Below are positions 13,389-24,934 of a stretch of 64,000 nucleotides of DNA, one piece after another (the first letter of the stretch is position 1; the number at the start of each line of letters is the position of its first letter). The DNA is taken from NCBI RefSeq assembly GCF_003086295.3, contig NC_092051.1, positions 23,059,940 through 23,123,939 of the forward strand. The letters are read 5' to 3'. Source of the DNA: Arachis hypogaea. Lineage: Eukaryota > Streptophyta > Magnoliopsida > Fabales > Fabaceae. Below the pieces are notes generated by a model, which made no database searches, had not been told where the DNA came from, and worked only from the letters and a program-made list of their open reading frames with translations. The translations under genes and the position numbers were made by a program.

Positions 13389-14120
13389 GCATATATTTTT
13401 AGTTTTTTTTTATCTAGTTTCAATTTTTACCACTTATCTTTTCTAGTCTATATTTTTACTTCTTTTTCTTCAAATATTTATTATATATAATTTGAAAAGA
13501 ATACTAATTATGTGATTAATAATTAAAATAAAGATTCAATTTTTTTAAGAAATTAATTTTGAGTTAATTTTATAACTATCAATATAATTTTTTATACTAA
13601 TATCTAATTATATTTTTTTATATATAGAAAAAATTATTACTTTTAAAAAACAAACATAAAAATTAATTATTTTTATTTTTGCAATAGACTTAATACCTAA
13701 TCAAACATAAAAGTATACACATTAAAGTCTTTCAAGATTTAGGTAATGAATATTAAAATTAATTATTAGTAAAAAATTAAACTCTTTCACATCAAAATAA
13801 TAACTAAAAAATTTATTATTTAATTTTTTTATCTATAGAAACCTTAATCTTTTTAGTCGACAAAGATTTTTGTCCCCTACGATATTTTTATAAAAGTAAT
13901 TTAATTCTATCAATTTTTTCTGTCATAATCTATATCAAGATAAAATTAATATAGTTTCAAAAAATTTGTATTCCCATAATATTATTACAAACAAAAACAC
14001 TAATAACTTTAAATTTGAGTGTTCTATACGTGTTTTTCTTCTTGTAATTGTTAAAATATCTTTTCGTCATCATCATTTATTTAGTTATGTTCTGCATGAT
14101 ATGTGTACTACTACTACTAC

Positions 14121-14175
<55 letters not shown>

Positions 14176-15590
14176 TGGTCTTCACTAATAATAATATTTA
14201 ATAAATTTTGTTCTTTTTTCTCTTCTTCTTTTTTTCTCACTCTTAACCAATAAAAATTATGAAAAAGTCCAAAAAATAACATTAATTAAATCAACTAATT
14301 TTAAAACCAACCAACAATTAAAAATTAAAGAAAAGAACATTGTATAAAAAGAAATATCTAAAATTAAAATAGATAAAAATATTTAAAATTTAAAGAAAAA
14401 AATATTTGAGAGTAAAACAACATAATGAATTTAAAAATTTAAAATTTAAGATTTAAAATTTAAATTTTAAATTTATAATTTATAATTTAAAATGTATGAT
14501 TTATAGTTTAAGATTTAAAATGGTTGGAGACGGCAATAGTCAGGTGGCTGACTGACGGTGGTAAATAATGGCTAACAGTAGTGGGTGAAATTGCATAATT
14601 TTAAAAAGAAAGACAAAAAAATAAAAAAAGATAAAAAAAATTTGAAAAAATGAATGAGTGAATTTATTTAGCTATAGCAACTCAATCAATCATTATTATC
14701 TGAAGTTAGTTTTTCTAGTTAACTTCCTGGTGGGTTTGAAAAATTATACTTGAATTGTTTGTCAGTTAGTTGGCAGTTGAGGAAAAATTGGTTCCTATAG
14801 ATATCTATTATCTATTGGTCAATTTGTTATTTTTTAATGTAATATAACTAAAACTACTATACAGATTGAAGCCTTCAAACTTCAAAGTCCAACTTGTTAA
14901 CTTGTTTCTTATTCAGACGACTTAATGGCTTGAAAAGATGAGTGACTATCAGGTAAGCACGTGAGAAGCTAAGGTTCAAACGTTATTTTATATCCTCTAA
15001 AAAAATAACAATATCATCCATCTATTTAGAGGTCTAATAAGAATAACCAACTTAGGTTGGAAAAATAATTAGTTCATTTATATGTTTAAACAAGTCTTAA
15101 AGGAATTAAATCTTGTATTGTATATATGTATGTGCTTTAAAAAAACATTAAAAATATTATTAGTACAATTTTTAAATCATATACTTTAAGAAATATATAA
15201 CAAATGTATTTGGAACTTAAATTTTATATTTTTTATAAAAAATTAATTAATAATCTTATATTAGCTTAATATATATGCTCTTGTAAGACACATATTAGTT
15301 AAATAATTTTATTTAATAGATTTAGTTAATATGTATACTAAGAATATATATTAAGATTATTATTAATTAAGATTTTTAGTAAATACATAACAAATGAATT
15401 AAAAATTTATTTTTTATATATCTTGCATAAAAATTCTTTAATTAATAATCTTATGTTTATTTAATTAACTAATTTATTATTATTATTGTTGTTGTTGATG
15501 ATGATCTTAATTAATGAAATTGTCGCTTTTGTTTTGAAGGAACTAATGGCATGTCTCTTATCTAAAAGAACAAATAATTAAAGGGTATAT
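13387..15590. other. AT-rich intergenic DNA with a second triplet array
   Basis: No gene supported. A (CTA)n(TTA)n array at 14106-14176 produces the poly-Ile ORFs on both strands. The patch 14518-14600 (gacggcaatagtcaggtggctgac) is less AT-rich and echoes the interior wording of the element at 6050-6260, but carries no ORF. Confidence 0.5.
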
Positions 15591-15597
15591 TTTCTGC

Positions 15598-16400
<803 letters not shown>

Positions 16401-16920
16401 ATATTATTTTTTAATTCGATAGATTAAAGATTAATTTGTTGTGAATTTGAACACTTTATATATAAATAACTTATTTTTTAATTATTTTATTTGATTAAAG
16501 ATTGGGGTAGATATGTCTTTAATTTCTCGAAAAATTACTTAAGAACTTTTAAAAAAGTTAAAAAATTTGACTTCTCTCATTTTCAAAAGTTATTTTATCA
16601 CTTCTATTTATTACATAATTTTAAAATAAATATTTCTATAATAATTTTAAAACATATTTATAAAATATGTTTTTTAAATAGGTTCGTGAATTTGTCAAAA
16701 TTTAAAAAGGTCGAGGTCGAACCCAAAAAAAAAAAAAATTAACCTATAAAAAATACTAGACTTAAACTTAGACCATCAATTTAAAACATAGTCAAACTCC
16801 TTAAAGTTGAAATTCGGCTCGACTTTGCCATTTCCTCCAATAAAGGGGTAAAACACCCTAACTTGTTAATTTTTATATACAAAATTCTTTATTTTACAAT
16901 TTAGTCTCCATCCGTGCTTG

Positions 16921-16968
<48 letters not shown>
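16401..16968. other. AT-rich spacer and (TA)n insertion site
   Basis: No gene. It ends in a (TA)n tract (16923-16968), which is the target of the gypsy element. The same tract resumes after the element at 33619-33640. Confidence 0.7.
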
Positions 16969-16972
<4 letters not shown>

Positions 16973-17195
16973 ACGGTGGGTAACCAGAGATTAGTGGGCC
17001 GGATGGTGTTGGTTGGCCCAAACGTGTGAGGGAGGTGACTATCGAGTGAACCTGAAACTCGGTGTTCCTCCGTCCGACTTGTACGTGCGAAAGAATGGGG
17101 GGTGGTACCTGCAAGGACACTCCGATGCCTAAGTTAGCAAGAGCGTGAGCAAGTTTAGAATGTATTGGACTTAGTGATACCTGAGGGGTGTCAGG
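16969..17195 (-). repeat. Gypsy 3' LTR, outer part
   Basis: First 227 bases (plus-strand order) of the left LTR, up to the copia insertion; the rest resumes at 24369. Matches 33086-33312 except at two sites. Confidence 0.95.
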
Positions 17196-18700
17196 TGTAA
17201 ATCATGTTGCTTGTATGCGAAGTTTGTATTCATAGGTTTTGATGAATGACAAACCAACAAACGACATGAAAGACAAACCAACAAACAACTTGAATGAACA
17301 AGCATATTGAAAGATCAACCAACATTCAACGTTGAGGAATGAAGAGTTGAAAGCAACACAACAACAACAAGAAACTCAAGTCCACAACATTTGAAGACAA
17401 GTATAGTGTCTTAGGACTTAGGTAACTTCTTGTTAAGAACCAATTGCTAAATCTCTCAACACACACTCACAAAATGTTTTGATGCACATCTTGCAATTCG
17501 ATGCTAGCCAAATGGTTTAAAAACTTGTTTTCAAAGGTACAAAAGCATAGGAATTGACTCCAACAAGTTTGAGATCAATCCTAAGTAGTTTGAAGTGATT
17601 TTAAGCCATTCTTTAAGGTTTGCATCGATGCACACTCATCTTGCATCGATGCAAAGCATGCAACGACTTGTTGCATCGATGCAAAGATGTTTGCATCGAT
17701 GCAACCTAGCTGAAAATTCAAATTTCAGCTTCAAAGACACATTTGCATCGATGCAAAGTGTTATGCATCGATGCAAATGATTCAAAAACATAAAAAACGG
17801 CTAGTTTTAACAAAACGGCTTCATCCCATTAACTCCCAAACGTTTCTAAGGTTTGGGAAGTCTATAAATAGATGGATTAAAGCCTTATTTCATACATGTG
17901 AGTATTTGCAAACTATCTAGTTCATATTCTTTCATTCTACACATTTTTAAGGTGTTATAATACACAATTTGAGAGAGCAATATCAATTGGTTCAACAGTG
18001 CTAAACTTGTAATCATACACTCTTCTAGAGAGTACTCATTTCATCTCAACAATTCTTTGAGAATTGTTTTCTTGTAACACTTTGTAAATTGGAGTGTAAT
18101 CTCCAAGGTTGAGTCAAGAGTTATAAACACTATAGTCGGTGAGGATACCAAAGAAGTATACTAAGTACTCAAGGCAAATCTTAGAGAAGGAATCTCTAAG
18201 TGGAGTGGGTTAGTATACGAGTGGTGATCATATACCGTGAGGTGTTAGAAACTAAGGACTCGGATTGTAAAAGGTTTTGCGCGAGCACCTTGAAGCTTGG
18301 CAATAGTGGAACTTCTCAATAGCGATTGAGAAAGAAAGTGGACGTAGGACAAGGATTGTGCCGAACCACTCTAAATAGCGTTTGCATCTCTCCAAACTCA
18401 TCTCTTCAATATTATTGTCTTTTATCTTTGAGCAAATAAATTGTGATCGAAAAGTAGCTTCGTAAGTACTTAAGGAATAGCTTAAGTCCGATTGGTGAAA
18501 AGCTTGATCAATTTATTTGAGTTGGTGTCTATTGGAAAGTAAAAGCTCCTTATAAATGCTTAGCAATTGAGTTAAGCTCTTGGAAAAATACTAGTACAAT
18601 AACACTTTTGTATATTGTCTTTAACTTTCGCAAAAAGATTCATTGTTGTTGCAATACTCAATTCACCCCCCCTCTTGAGTAATTGTGCATAGGTTCTACA
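17196..18700 (+). repeat. Copia 5' LTR
   Basis: 1505 bases. A TATA box (TATAAATA, 17863-17870) lies about 90 bases after the palindrome cluster, placing the cluster in U3. The tail carries a 7-C run before tcttgagtaattg. Confidence 0.95.
17621..17775. promoter_or_regulatory. Six copies of palindrome TGCATCGATGCA in the LTR U3
   Basis: The 12-base palindrome occurs at about 17621, 17642, 17672, 17692, 17743 and 17764, mostly extended to TTGCATCGATGCAA, all within 155 bases and upstream of the TATA box. The identical cluster lies in the 3' LTR at 23282-23436. Its position suggests a transcription or transposition regulatory array; the binding factor is unknown. Confidence 0.8.
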
Positions 18701-18702
18701 AG

Positions 18703-18714
18703 TGGCATCAGAGC
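18703..18714 (+). promoter_or_regulatory. Copia primer-binding site (initiator Met tRNA)
   Basis: TGGCATCAGAGC starts two bases after the 5' LTR. It matches the complement of the initiator tRNA-Met 3' end except for one base (C for T at position 4), the usual copia primer. Confidence 0.85.
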
Positions 18715-18754
18715 TTAACCCTTTGAAAGACTTAACCGTTTAAGGGAAAAGATC

Positions 18755-19909
18755 ATGGCAAGCACAAGCTTTAACAACAACAACACTAGTGAAGGTAACT
18801 CAACCGCTAGACCTCCTCTTTTTAGCGGAACAAATTACTCTTATTGGAAAAATAAGATGAGAATTTGGATCCGTTCTCAAGATGTGAGAATTTGGAAAGT
18901 GATTGAGAATGGAAATCACATTCCAACAAAGACAACAAGCGCTAAAGAAGGAGAAGTCTCCGTCTTAAAGCAAGTACCGAAAGGAGAAAATGAATATAGT
19001 GACGATGATTGGAAGAAAGTGGCAATGAATGATAAAGCCATCAACTTCATTCATTGTGCACTTAACGAGCATGATTATATGAAGATCTCTACATGTGAAA
19101 CCGCTAAAGAGATTTGGGATAAACTCCAAATCACTTACGAGGATGAAACCGACTCCGATGACGACGAGGTTGCAAATCTTTGCTTAATGGCAAGCGAAGA
19201 AAAGGTTAGTAATGACAACTCCACTTCTTTTAATTTACAAGATGAATATGATGCCTTACTTGAGGTGTACACAAAACTTACCCAAGATTATTCTCTCCTA
19301 AAGAAAAAGAATATGGATCTTTTAAAACAAAATGAGATGTTGAAAAACGAGAATATCAATCTTGGAAAAGATAAGTGTAGCACAAGTAGTGATCCATACA
19401 AATCTTGTAAAATGCATGAAAATGAAATTACAAATCTTAAGAACACTTTAGCTAAGTTCAATGAATCTTCAAAGAACTTAGATAAAATGTTGAAAAACCA
19501 AAAGCATGTTCATAATAAGGAAGGTTTAGGTTTTGAAAAAGGAAAATTTAAAACTCCTATTAGGCAACCGCAAGCCCAAAAGGCAAGCATGCCTAAAAGG
19601 AATGAAGCCTTTAAACATCCTCGTCAACATGCTTCATTTAGAAATTATAATCACAATGCATATAGATCAAAAGATGTTGCATTTAGGAAACAACCTAGGC
19701 AACCATTTAGAAACATGCATAGGATGCATAATCCAAATGTCATATGTCATTATTGTAATAAAGTAGGTCATATAGCACCCGTATGCTTTACTAGAATTAA
19801 ACATATAAACTTTCGTAGTCAAGATACGAGATGGGCACCTTATGGGCATTATGCTCATACTAACCATCAAGGACCCAAATTCACTTGGGTACCTAAATCC
19901 CAATTTTAA
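18755..19909 (+). CDS. Copia gag (nucleocapsid) with internal deletion
   Basis: A 384-aa Gag, the RNA-binding shell protein of the element. The N-terminal UBN2/DUF4219-type domain shows FSGTNYSYWKNKMRIWI near residues 23-39 and ETAKEIWDKLQITYE near 115-130. The sequence then jumps directly to DSDDDEVANLCLMA, which in related Gags lies well after the UBN2 domain, so an in-frame internal deletion of the UBN2 C-terminal half is inferred. A coiled, Lys/Asn-rich region follows. A CCHC zinc knuckle (C-x2-C-x4-H-x4-C; CHYCNKVGHIAPVC) starts at residue 331. The ATG lies 41 bases after the primer site. TAA at 19907-19909 ends the frame; the protease lies in another frame just downstream. Confidence 0.9.
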   Translation: MASTSFNNNNTSEGNSTARPPLFSGTNYSYWKNKMRIWIRSQDVRIWKVIENGNHIPTKTTSAKEGEVSVLKQVPKGENEYSDDDWKKVAMNDKAINFIHCALNEHDYMKISTCETAKEIWDKLQITYEDETDSDDDEVANLCLMASEEKVSNDNSTSFNLQDEYDALLEVYTKLTQDYSLLKKKNMDLLKQNEMLKNENINLGKDKCSTSSDPYKSCKMHENEITNLKNTLAKFNESSKNLDKMLKNQKHVHNKEGLGFEKGKFKTPIRQPQAQKASMPKRNEAFKHPRQHASFRNYNHNAYRSKDVAFRKQPRQPFRNMHRMHNPNVICHYCNKVGHIAPVCFTRIKHINFRSQDTRWAPYGHYAHTNHQGPKFTWVPKSQF

Positions 19910-19920
19910 TTGTTTTGTAG

Positions 19921-20322
19921 GTACGTGTTGGAGCTAAGGATACAAATTGGTATGTTGATAGTGGATGCTCCAAACACATGACCGGCGATGAATCAAAGTT
20001 CACCGCAATAGAGCCTACAAACGGAGGAAACGTGATCTATGGAGACAACAACACCGGCAAAGTAATCGGCGTTGGAAAAGTTGGTAAAAATTCTTCTACC
20101 TCCATAGATAATGTTATACTTGTCAAAGGTCTCAAACATAATCTCATTAGTGTTAGCCAACTTTGTGACAAAGGAAACTTAGTCACCTTTGATTCAAAAT
20201 GTTGTTTGATAAAAAGGCAAGACACTAATGAAATTGTGCTAATTGGGCACCGTGTTGACAATGTATACATGATTAATCTAGATGAAGTTTCCTCAAATGA
20301 TGTGAAATGCCTTGTTAAGTAA
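19921..20322 (+). pseudogene. Copia protease / pre-integrase fragment
   Basis: The frame opens after a TAG (19918-19920) and reads NWYVDSGCSKHMTGD at about 19945-19986, the copia aspartic protease active site (D-S-G), then the family's GKVIGVG and LKHNLISVSQLCDKG stretches to a stop at 20320-20322. It is a different frame from gag, and the GAG-pre-integrase zinc region, integrase, RT and RNase H that should follow are all absent. The internal first ATG (19978) lies after the active site, so expression would need frameshift or read-through. The pol gene has been cut at this point. Confidence 0.88.
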
Positions 20323-20965
20323 AAATGATGAAACTTGGTATCTTGGATTCTAATCTAATATGATTTGTTTGAATTCATTGTATTTATATTGCTATTTTAT
20401 CTCTTACTAACTTAAGCATTGGAGATATCCAATTAGCCATTGTTTTGTAGGTTTATGAGTTGATGAATGAGTGATTAATCTTGAGGTAGATTGAAGAATT
20501 TGAAGATTATAAACAATGGAGGATCAACAAATTGAAGTTTATAATAGTTTAAATGAGTATATACATGATGGAACTCAAAGGATTGAAGAAAGAACCACCA
20601 AAGGATGAAAATTTGGTGATTTTGGGCAAAATGATGCATGTTGCATCGATGCAACCAAGCTTTGCATCGATGCAAAGCACACGACGTGCTATGTGCATCG
20701 ATGCAAAGCCCATTGCATCGATGCAAACAAGACCAAATTGCATAAAAACACGTAAATTTGGCATTTTTGTGCAACAAAACCCCCCTTTTTCATCATCTTC
20801 AACCTCACAACTCATATCTCCACCTCCAAACCTCCATTACCTCCAAAACAAGCTCACATATAGCTTCATACAACTCACAAAACTTAGATACCCACTACAA
20901 ACAAATTACATATTTGAAGTCCCCACATTTTCCTCTACAAAACCCATAAAACAAAATCATCCACA
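20323..20965. promoter_or_regulatory. Spacer with four palindromes upstream of the second copia ORF
   Basis: This non-coding stretch replaces the missing pol. At 20642, 20663, 20694 and 20714 it carries four more copies of the GCATCGATGC palindrome found in the LTR, followed by a CT/CA-rich leader to the ATG at 20966. It looks like an internal promoter or leader for the second ORF, but no clear TATA box is seen. Confidence 0.5.
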
Positions 20966-22099
20966 ATGCCTAGAATCAAGAGAACCGTCAAGAAGTCAAA
21001 AGGTTCTTCAAGTGTGGTTCCACCTCCAAATAATCATCCTTTGGCAAGGTACTTTGCTTCTAATGAAGATCTTCAATTCTATGAGGCAAGGCTCGCCGGA
21101 AGAAAGGAAATTCCTCCGAGGTATTTGGATCCGACCCTTCTTGTCATTCATAACTTTGATACTCTTAAGGCTATTCTAGTTCATCAAGGTCTCATGGATT
21201 TTGTTCAAATTAAGAGTAAATTTTATCCGGATTTAGTTGCCATAGCCTATAGTACACTCATGATTGAGATTGATGAGGAAGATGAATCAAGTTTCACATT
21301 ATTCTTCAAGATAGGAAGAAAGGATTATAGGCTAGATGGTGATGAGTTAGCCACCATTTGGGAGCTGCCAAATCAAGGTGACTTGTTTCAAGGTGGTAAA
21401 ACCCCAATTGATGAATGGGGTTATTCAAAGGACAATGCCATGCATTTGTTCAATCTTGTACAAGGAGCTCATTCCAAAATTAGTTGCAATTCAATGAGTG
21501 CGGAACATAGAACTTTGTTATATCTAGTCACCTATGTATTGCAACCTAGAATATCCGGGCATGCGAATGTAAATGATGAAGATTTGATTGTCATGTGGGC
21601 TATGATGAATGGAATTAAGATTAATTGGCCATACTTTATAATACAACATATGGTTAGGCTCAAGATGAAGGATAGGAATGGTGGATTAGGATTCCTTTGC
21701 CTATGGTCTAAAGTCTTTGATTATGTTGGTATTGATGTATCAAATGAGATTACCAAGGAAGTACCACCTCAATCTTGTATCAACACTCATATTCTCAACA
21801 AAATGGGAAGAAGAAATGTTGATGAACAAGGTCCTCAAGAGGAAGCTCCTCCACAAGCACCTCAAGCTCAAGAACCACCCTCCTTGGTTGATATAATGAG
21901 AGAATTACAATCCATCAACCAAAACATCCAAAGGATTGACGTAGAGCATGGTAGGCAACTTGAAGCACTTAATCGTCGTGTGTCTCGTGTAGATAGTCGC
22001 ACGGGTCGCTTGGATCGTCGTATTGATGACTTATATGAGCATTTCGGGATCCACCTACCATATGAAGAGGACACTGATGATGATGAAGACCAAGATTGA
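20966..22099 (+). CDS. 377-aa accessory ORF of the copia element, function unknown
   Basis: An intact ORF in the position of the extra 3' ORF of Sireviruses, between the truncated pol and the polypurine tracts. The N-terminus is basic (PRIKRTVKKSKGSS, possible nuclear signal). Residues about 27-250 form a globular domain resembling the 'putative plant transposon protein' family seen in legume genomes (ARYFASNEDLQFYEARLAGR, DELATIWELPNQ, HRTLLYLVTYVL). Then a Pro/Gln/Glu-rich linker (280-300), a predicted coiled coil (about 303-360; RELQSINQNIQRID, then RRVSRVDSRTGRLDRRIDDL), and a very acidic tail (EEDTDDDEDQD). No membrane segment or signal peptide, so not an envelope protein by appearance. 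Its preservation in a recently moved element suggests it is useful to the element or only recently acquired. Confidence 0.8.
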   Translation: MPRIKRTVKKSKGSSSVVPPPNNHPLARYFASNEDLQFYEARLAGRKEIPPRYLDPTLLVIHNFDTLKAILVHQGLMDFVQIKSKFYPDLVAIAYSTLMIEIDEEDESSFTLFFKIGRKDYRLDGDELATIWELPNQGDLFQGGKTPIDEWGYSKDNAMHLFNLVQGAHSKISCNSMSAEHRTLLYLVTYVLQPRISGHANVNDEDLIVMWAMMNGIKINWPYFIIQHMVRLKMKDRNGGLGFLCLWSKVFDYVGIDVSNEITKEVPPQSCINTHILNKMGRRNVDEQGPQEEAPPQAPQAQEPPSLVDIMRELQSINQNIQRIDVEHGRQLEALNRRVSRVDSRTGRLDRRIDDLYEHFGIHLPYEEDTDDDEDQD

Positions 22100-22333
22100 T
22101 TGTCTCCTCTTCATCAAGTCACTTTTTATTGCTTTATGTTTATTTCATTATATGAATTGTTAAACTAACTACTAGTAAGCTAAGGATTTCTATTATGGTT
22201 TTAATATTTTGATATGCTCTTCATAATTTTGTTTAATGATTAATGCTTGTATGCTTATTTGGTGAATAACTCAAAATAGGCTTGGTACCCCTATTTTAAG
22301 TTAATGTGCATGCTTTAATATATTTCACTTCTT

Positions 22334-22856
22334 TAGGGGGAATTATGCATGCTTGTTATATATATAAAAAGGGGGAATGTTGTTGAAAGGGGGAATATCA
22401 AATTCTTTTTGAAAGGGGGAATATCTCATCCTTGAAATTAATAGAGAAATTGAACTTAAAAAAATACATTGTTTTATGCATGCTTCTATGACACATTTCA
22501 AGCTCCTTTCTTTTTGATAATGTCAAAAGGGGGAAGAGAGAAGTTTGAGGATATTTGAAATTTTGAACTCTTGAAAAAGAAGAAGTTTGAGGATTTGAAA
22601 AGAAGAAATAAGTTTGCGAAACAATGTTTTCAAAAAGACTTCCGCTAAGCAAAAACTTTGATATCTAAATTGTTTTCTTTGATAAACGCCCATTAAGGGA
22701 ACAAATGCACATATTTAGGGGGAACTCCTGCAAAATTTTTTTTGTGAAGTCTTCTCCAAAGCTTTCTATAAAACAAAGTGCATTATTGTTGCTTTCAAAA
22801 TCATTTATAAATGCATATCCTCAAAATTGGTTTGTCATTATCAAAAAGGGGGAAAT
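22334..22856 (+). promoter_or_regulatory. Repeated polypurine tracts before the 3' LTR
   Basis: About seven GGGGGAA-type purine blocks occur at roughly 22334, 22366, 22386, 22412, 22524, 22716 and 22843. The last, aaaaagggggaaat, abuts the 3' LTR and is the plus-strand primer. Multiple PPT copies are characteristic of Sireviruses. Confidence 0.8.
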
Positions 22857-24363
22857 TGTAAATCATGTTGCTTGTATGCGAAGTTTGTATTCATAGGTTT
22901 TGATGAATGACAAACCAACAAACGACATGAAAGACAAACCAACAAACAACTTGAATGAACAAGCATATTGAAAGATCAACCAACATTCAACGTTGAGGAA
23001 TGAAGAGTTGAAAGCAACACAACAACAACAAGAAACTCAAGTCCACAACATTTGAAGACAAGTATAGTGTCTTAGGACTTAGGTAACTTCTTGTTAAGAA
23101 CCAATTGCTAAATCTCTCAACACACACTCACAAAATGTTTTGATGCACATCTTGCAATTCGATGCTAGCCAAATGGTTTAAAAACTTGTTTTCAAAGGTA
23201 CAAAAGCATAGGAATTGACTCCAACAAGTTTGAGATCAATCCTAAGTAGTTTGAAGTGATTTTAAGCCATTCTTTAAGGTTTGCATCGATGCACACTCAT
23301 CTTGCATCGATGCAAAGCATGCAACGACTTGTTGCATCGATGCAAAGATGTTTGCATCGATGCAACCTAGCTGAAAATTCAAATTTCAGCTTCAAAGACA
23401 CATTTGCATCGATGCAAAGTGTTATGCATCGATGCAAATGATTCAAAAACATAAAAAACGGCTAGTTTTAACAAAACGGCTTCATCCCATTAACTCCCAA
23501 ACGTTTCTAAGGTTTGGGAAGTCTATAAATAGATGGATTAAAGCCTTATTTCATACATGTGAGTATTTGCAAACTATCTAGTTCATATTCTTTCATTCTA
23601 CACATTTTTAAGGTGTTATAATACACAATTTGAGAGAGCAATATCAATTGGTTCAACAGTGCTAAACTTGTAATCATACACTCTTCTAGAGAGTACTCAT
23701 TTCATCTCAACAATTCTTTGAGAATTGTTTTCTTGTAACACTTTGTAAATTGGAGTGTAATCTCCAAGGTTGAGTCAAGAGTTATAAACACTATAGTCGG
23801 TGAGGATACCAAAGAAGTATACTAAGTACTCAAGGCAAATCTTAGAGAAGGAATCTCTAAGTGGAGTGGGTTAGTATACGAGTGGTGATCATATACCGTG
23901 AGGTGTTAGAAACTAAGGACTCGGATTGTAAAAGGTTTTGCGCGAGCACCTTGAAGCTTGGCAATAGTGGAACTTCTCAATAGCGATTGAGAAAGAAAGT
24001 GGGCGTAGGACAAGGATTGTGCCGAACCACTCTAAATAGCGTTTGCATCTCTCCAAACTCATCTCTTCAATATTATTGTCTTTTATCTTTGAGCAAATAA
24101 ATTGTGATCGAAAAGTAGCTTCGTAAGTACTTAAGGAATAGCTTAAGTCCGATTGGTGAAAAGCTTGATCAATTTATTTGAGTTGGTGTCTATTGGAAAG
24201 TAAAAGCTCCTTATAAATGCTTAGCAATTGAGTTAAGCTCTTGGAAAAATACTAGTACAATAACACTTTTGTATATTGTCTTTAACTTTCGCAGAAAGAT
24301 TCATTGTTGTTGCAATACTCAATTCACCCCCCCCCTCTTGAGTAATTGTGCATAGGTTCTACA
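22857..24363 (+). repeat. Copia 3' LTR
   Basis: 1507 bases, the same as the 5' LTR apart from two substitutions (gtggGcgtagg; cgcaGaaag) and a C run of 9 instead of 7. Confidence 0.95.
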
Positions 24364-24674
24364 TCAGGGTATTTATAGTGGTGAACCAATAACCACCGCT
24401 GGAGTAGTGCCACCTTTTTAGGTGGATAACCGTTCCCATATCTTAGGGAAGTTAAGATATGGCTCTATGAAGTGGTTGGAGAGTTTCTAGGGGCAGTTAC
24501 TCATTCGAATGAGTGTTATCTGCCAGCTAACCCTCGTATCCGACTTCTTTGGAGCAGGTCGTGTTCAGTACCGACTTCTTGGGATGAAGGCTGGTACTGG
24601 GTGAGGGCCAACCCTTTGGGTTGGGTCTATTTGCTTGGATCCTGGACCTTTATTATTGGGCCAGGGTATGAACA
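24364..24674 (-). repeat. Gypsy 3' LTR, remaining part
   Basis: Starts with the copia target duplication tcagg and continues the gypsy LTR to ...gggtatgaaca. It appears identical to 33308-33618. The LTR TATA box (TATAAATA on the minus strand) is at 24370-24377, only six bases from the copia end. Confidence 0.95.
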
Positions 24675-24926
24675 GTGCCCCTACTCGAGCCCAATTCTTT
24701 TTTGAGAGTTGGGTTCGAGTATTCAACTCGGGGTCTTGGCCGATTTGCGAGAGGACCGACGTGATGATTAAGAACCGACGTGATTTTCCTTTGACCTTTC
24801 GGTTCTGACGGTTACGTCTAATCAAGCGTCGTGTCCGTTGGGTATGCGTAGGGATTTAATGGCCTTGGTAACGGTGCACTTTTATTGAGAGTTGCCCCGG
24901 TTTTACCATTATGCCCCTAACGTCTT

Positions 24927-24934
24927 TATAAATA
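24927..24934 (+). promoter_or_regulatory. Candidate TATA box of the gypsy antisense ORF
   Basis: TATAAATA followed by a pyrimidine-rich ctttccctctctttcg stretch, 286 bases before the ATG at 25220. The leader contains GT...AG pairs (for example a GTTAG at about 25057 and a TTTTGTAG at about 25187), so a leader intron is possible. Confidence 0.5.

Larger units (their letters stand above)
17196..24363 (+). mobile_element. Ty1/copia Sirevirus-like element, non-autonomous, nested in the gypsy LTR
   Basis: 7168 bases with LTRs at 17196-18700 and 22857-24363 (TGTAAATC...TTCTACA). The 5-base target duplication tcagg lies at 17191-17195 and 24364-24368. Features: primer site for initiator Met tRNA, gag, a protease fragment, no integrase/RT/RNase H, then a 377-aa accessory ORF. 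Repeated polypurine tracts before the 3' LTR and clusters of one palindrome in the LTRs are known Sirevirus marks. The LTRs differ by two A/G substitutions and a 2-base change in a C run in about 1505 bases, so this is a very recent insertion that must have been mobilised by proteins from another copy. Confidence 0.93.

Noticed and set aside
13966..14282. ORFs with long isoleucine runs
   Set aside because: They translate the (ATT)n array and appear on both strands.
17621..17775. CRISPR-like array of short repeats
   Set aside because: The repeats are 12-14 base palindromes with irregular 8-40 base spacing inside a plant LTR; not a CRISPR.
17595..17780. 61-aa ORF in the copia LTR (and its copy at 23256-23441)
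   Set aside because: It is made by the palindrome cluster in U3 and has no start context or relatives; the palindromes explain the openness.
20553..21179. 208-aa ORF overlapping the start of the 377-aa copia ORF
   Set aside because: Runs through the palindrome spacer in another frame and ends inside the real ORF; composition is not protein-like.
20966..22099. Envelope-like identity for the 377-aa copia ORF
   Set aside because: No signal peptide, transmembrane segment or fusion-peptide-like stretch is visible; the acidic coiled-coil tail fits a cytoplasmic or nuclear protein better.
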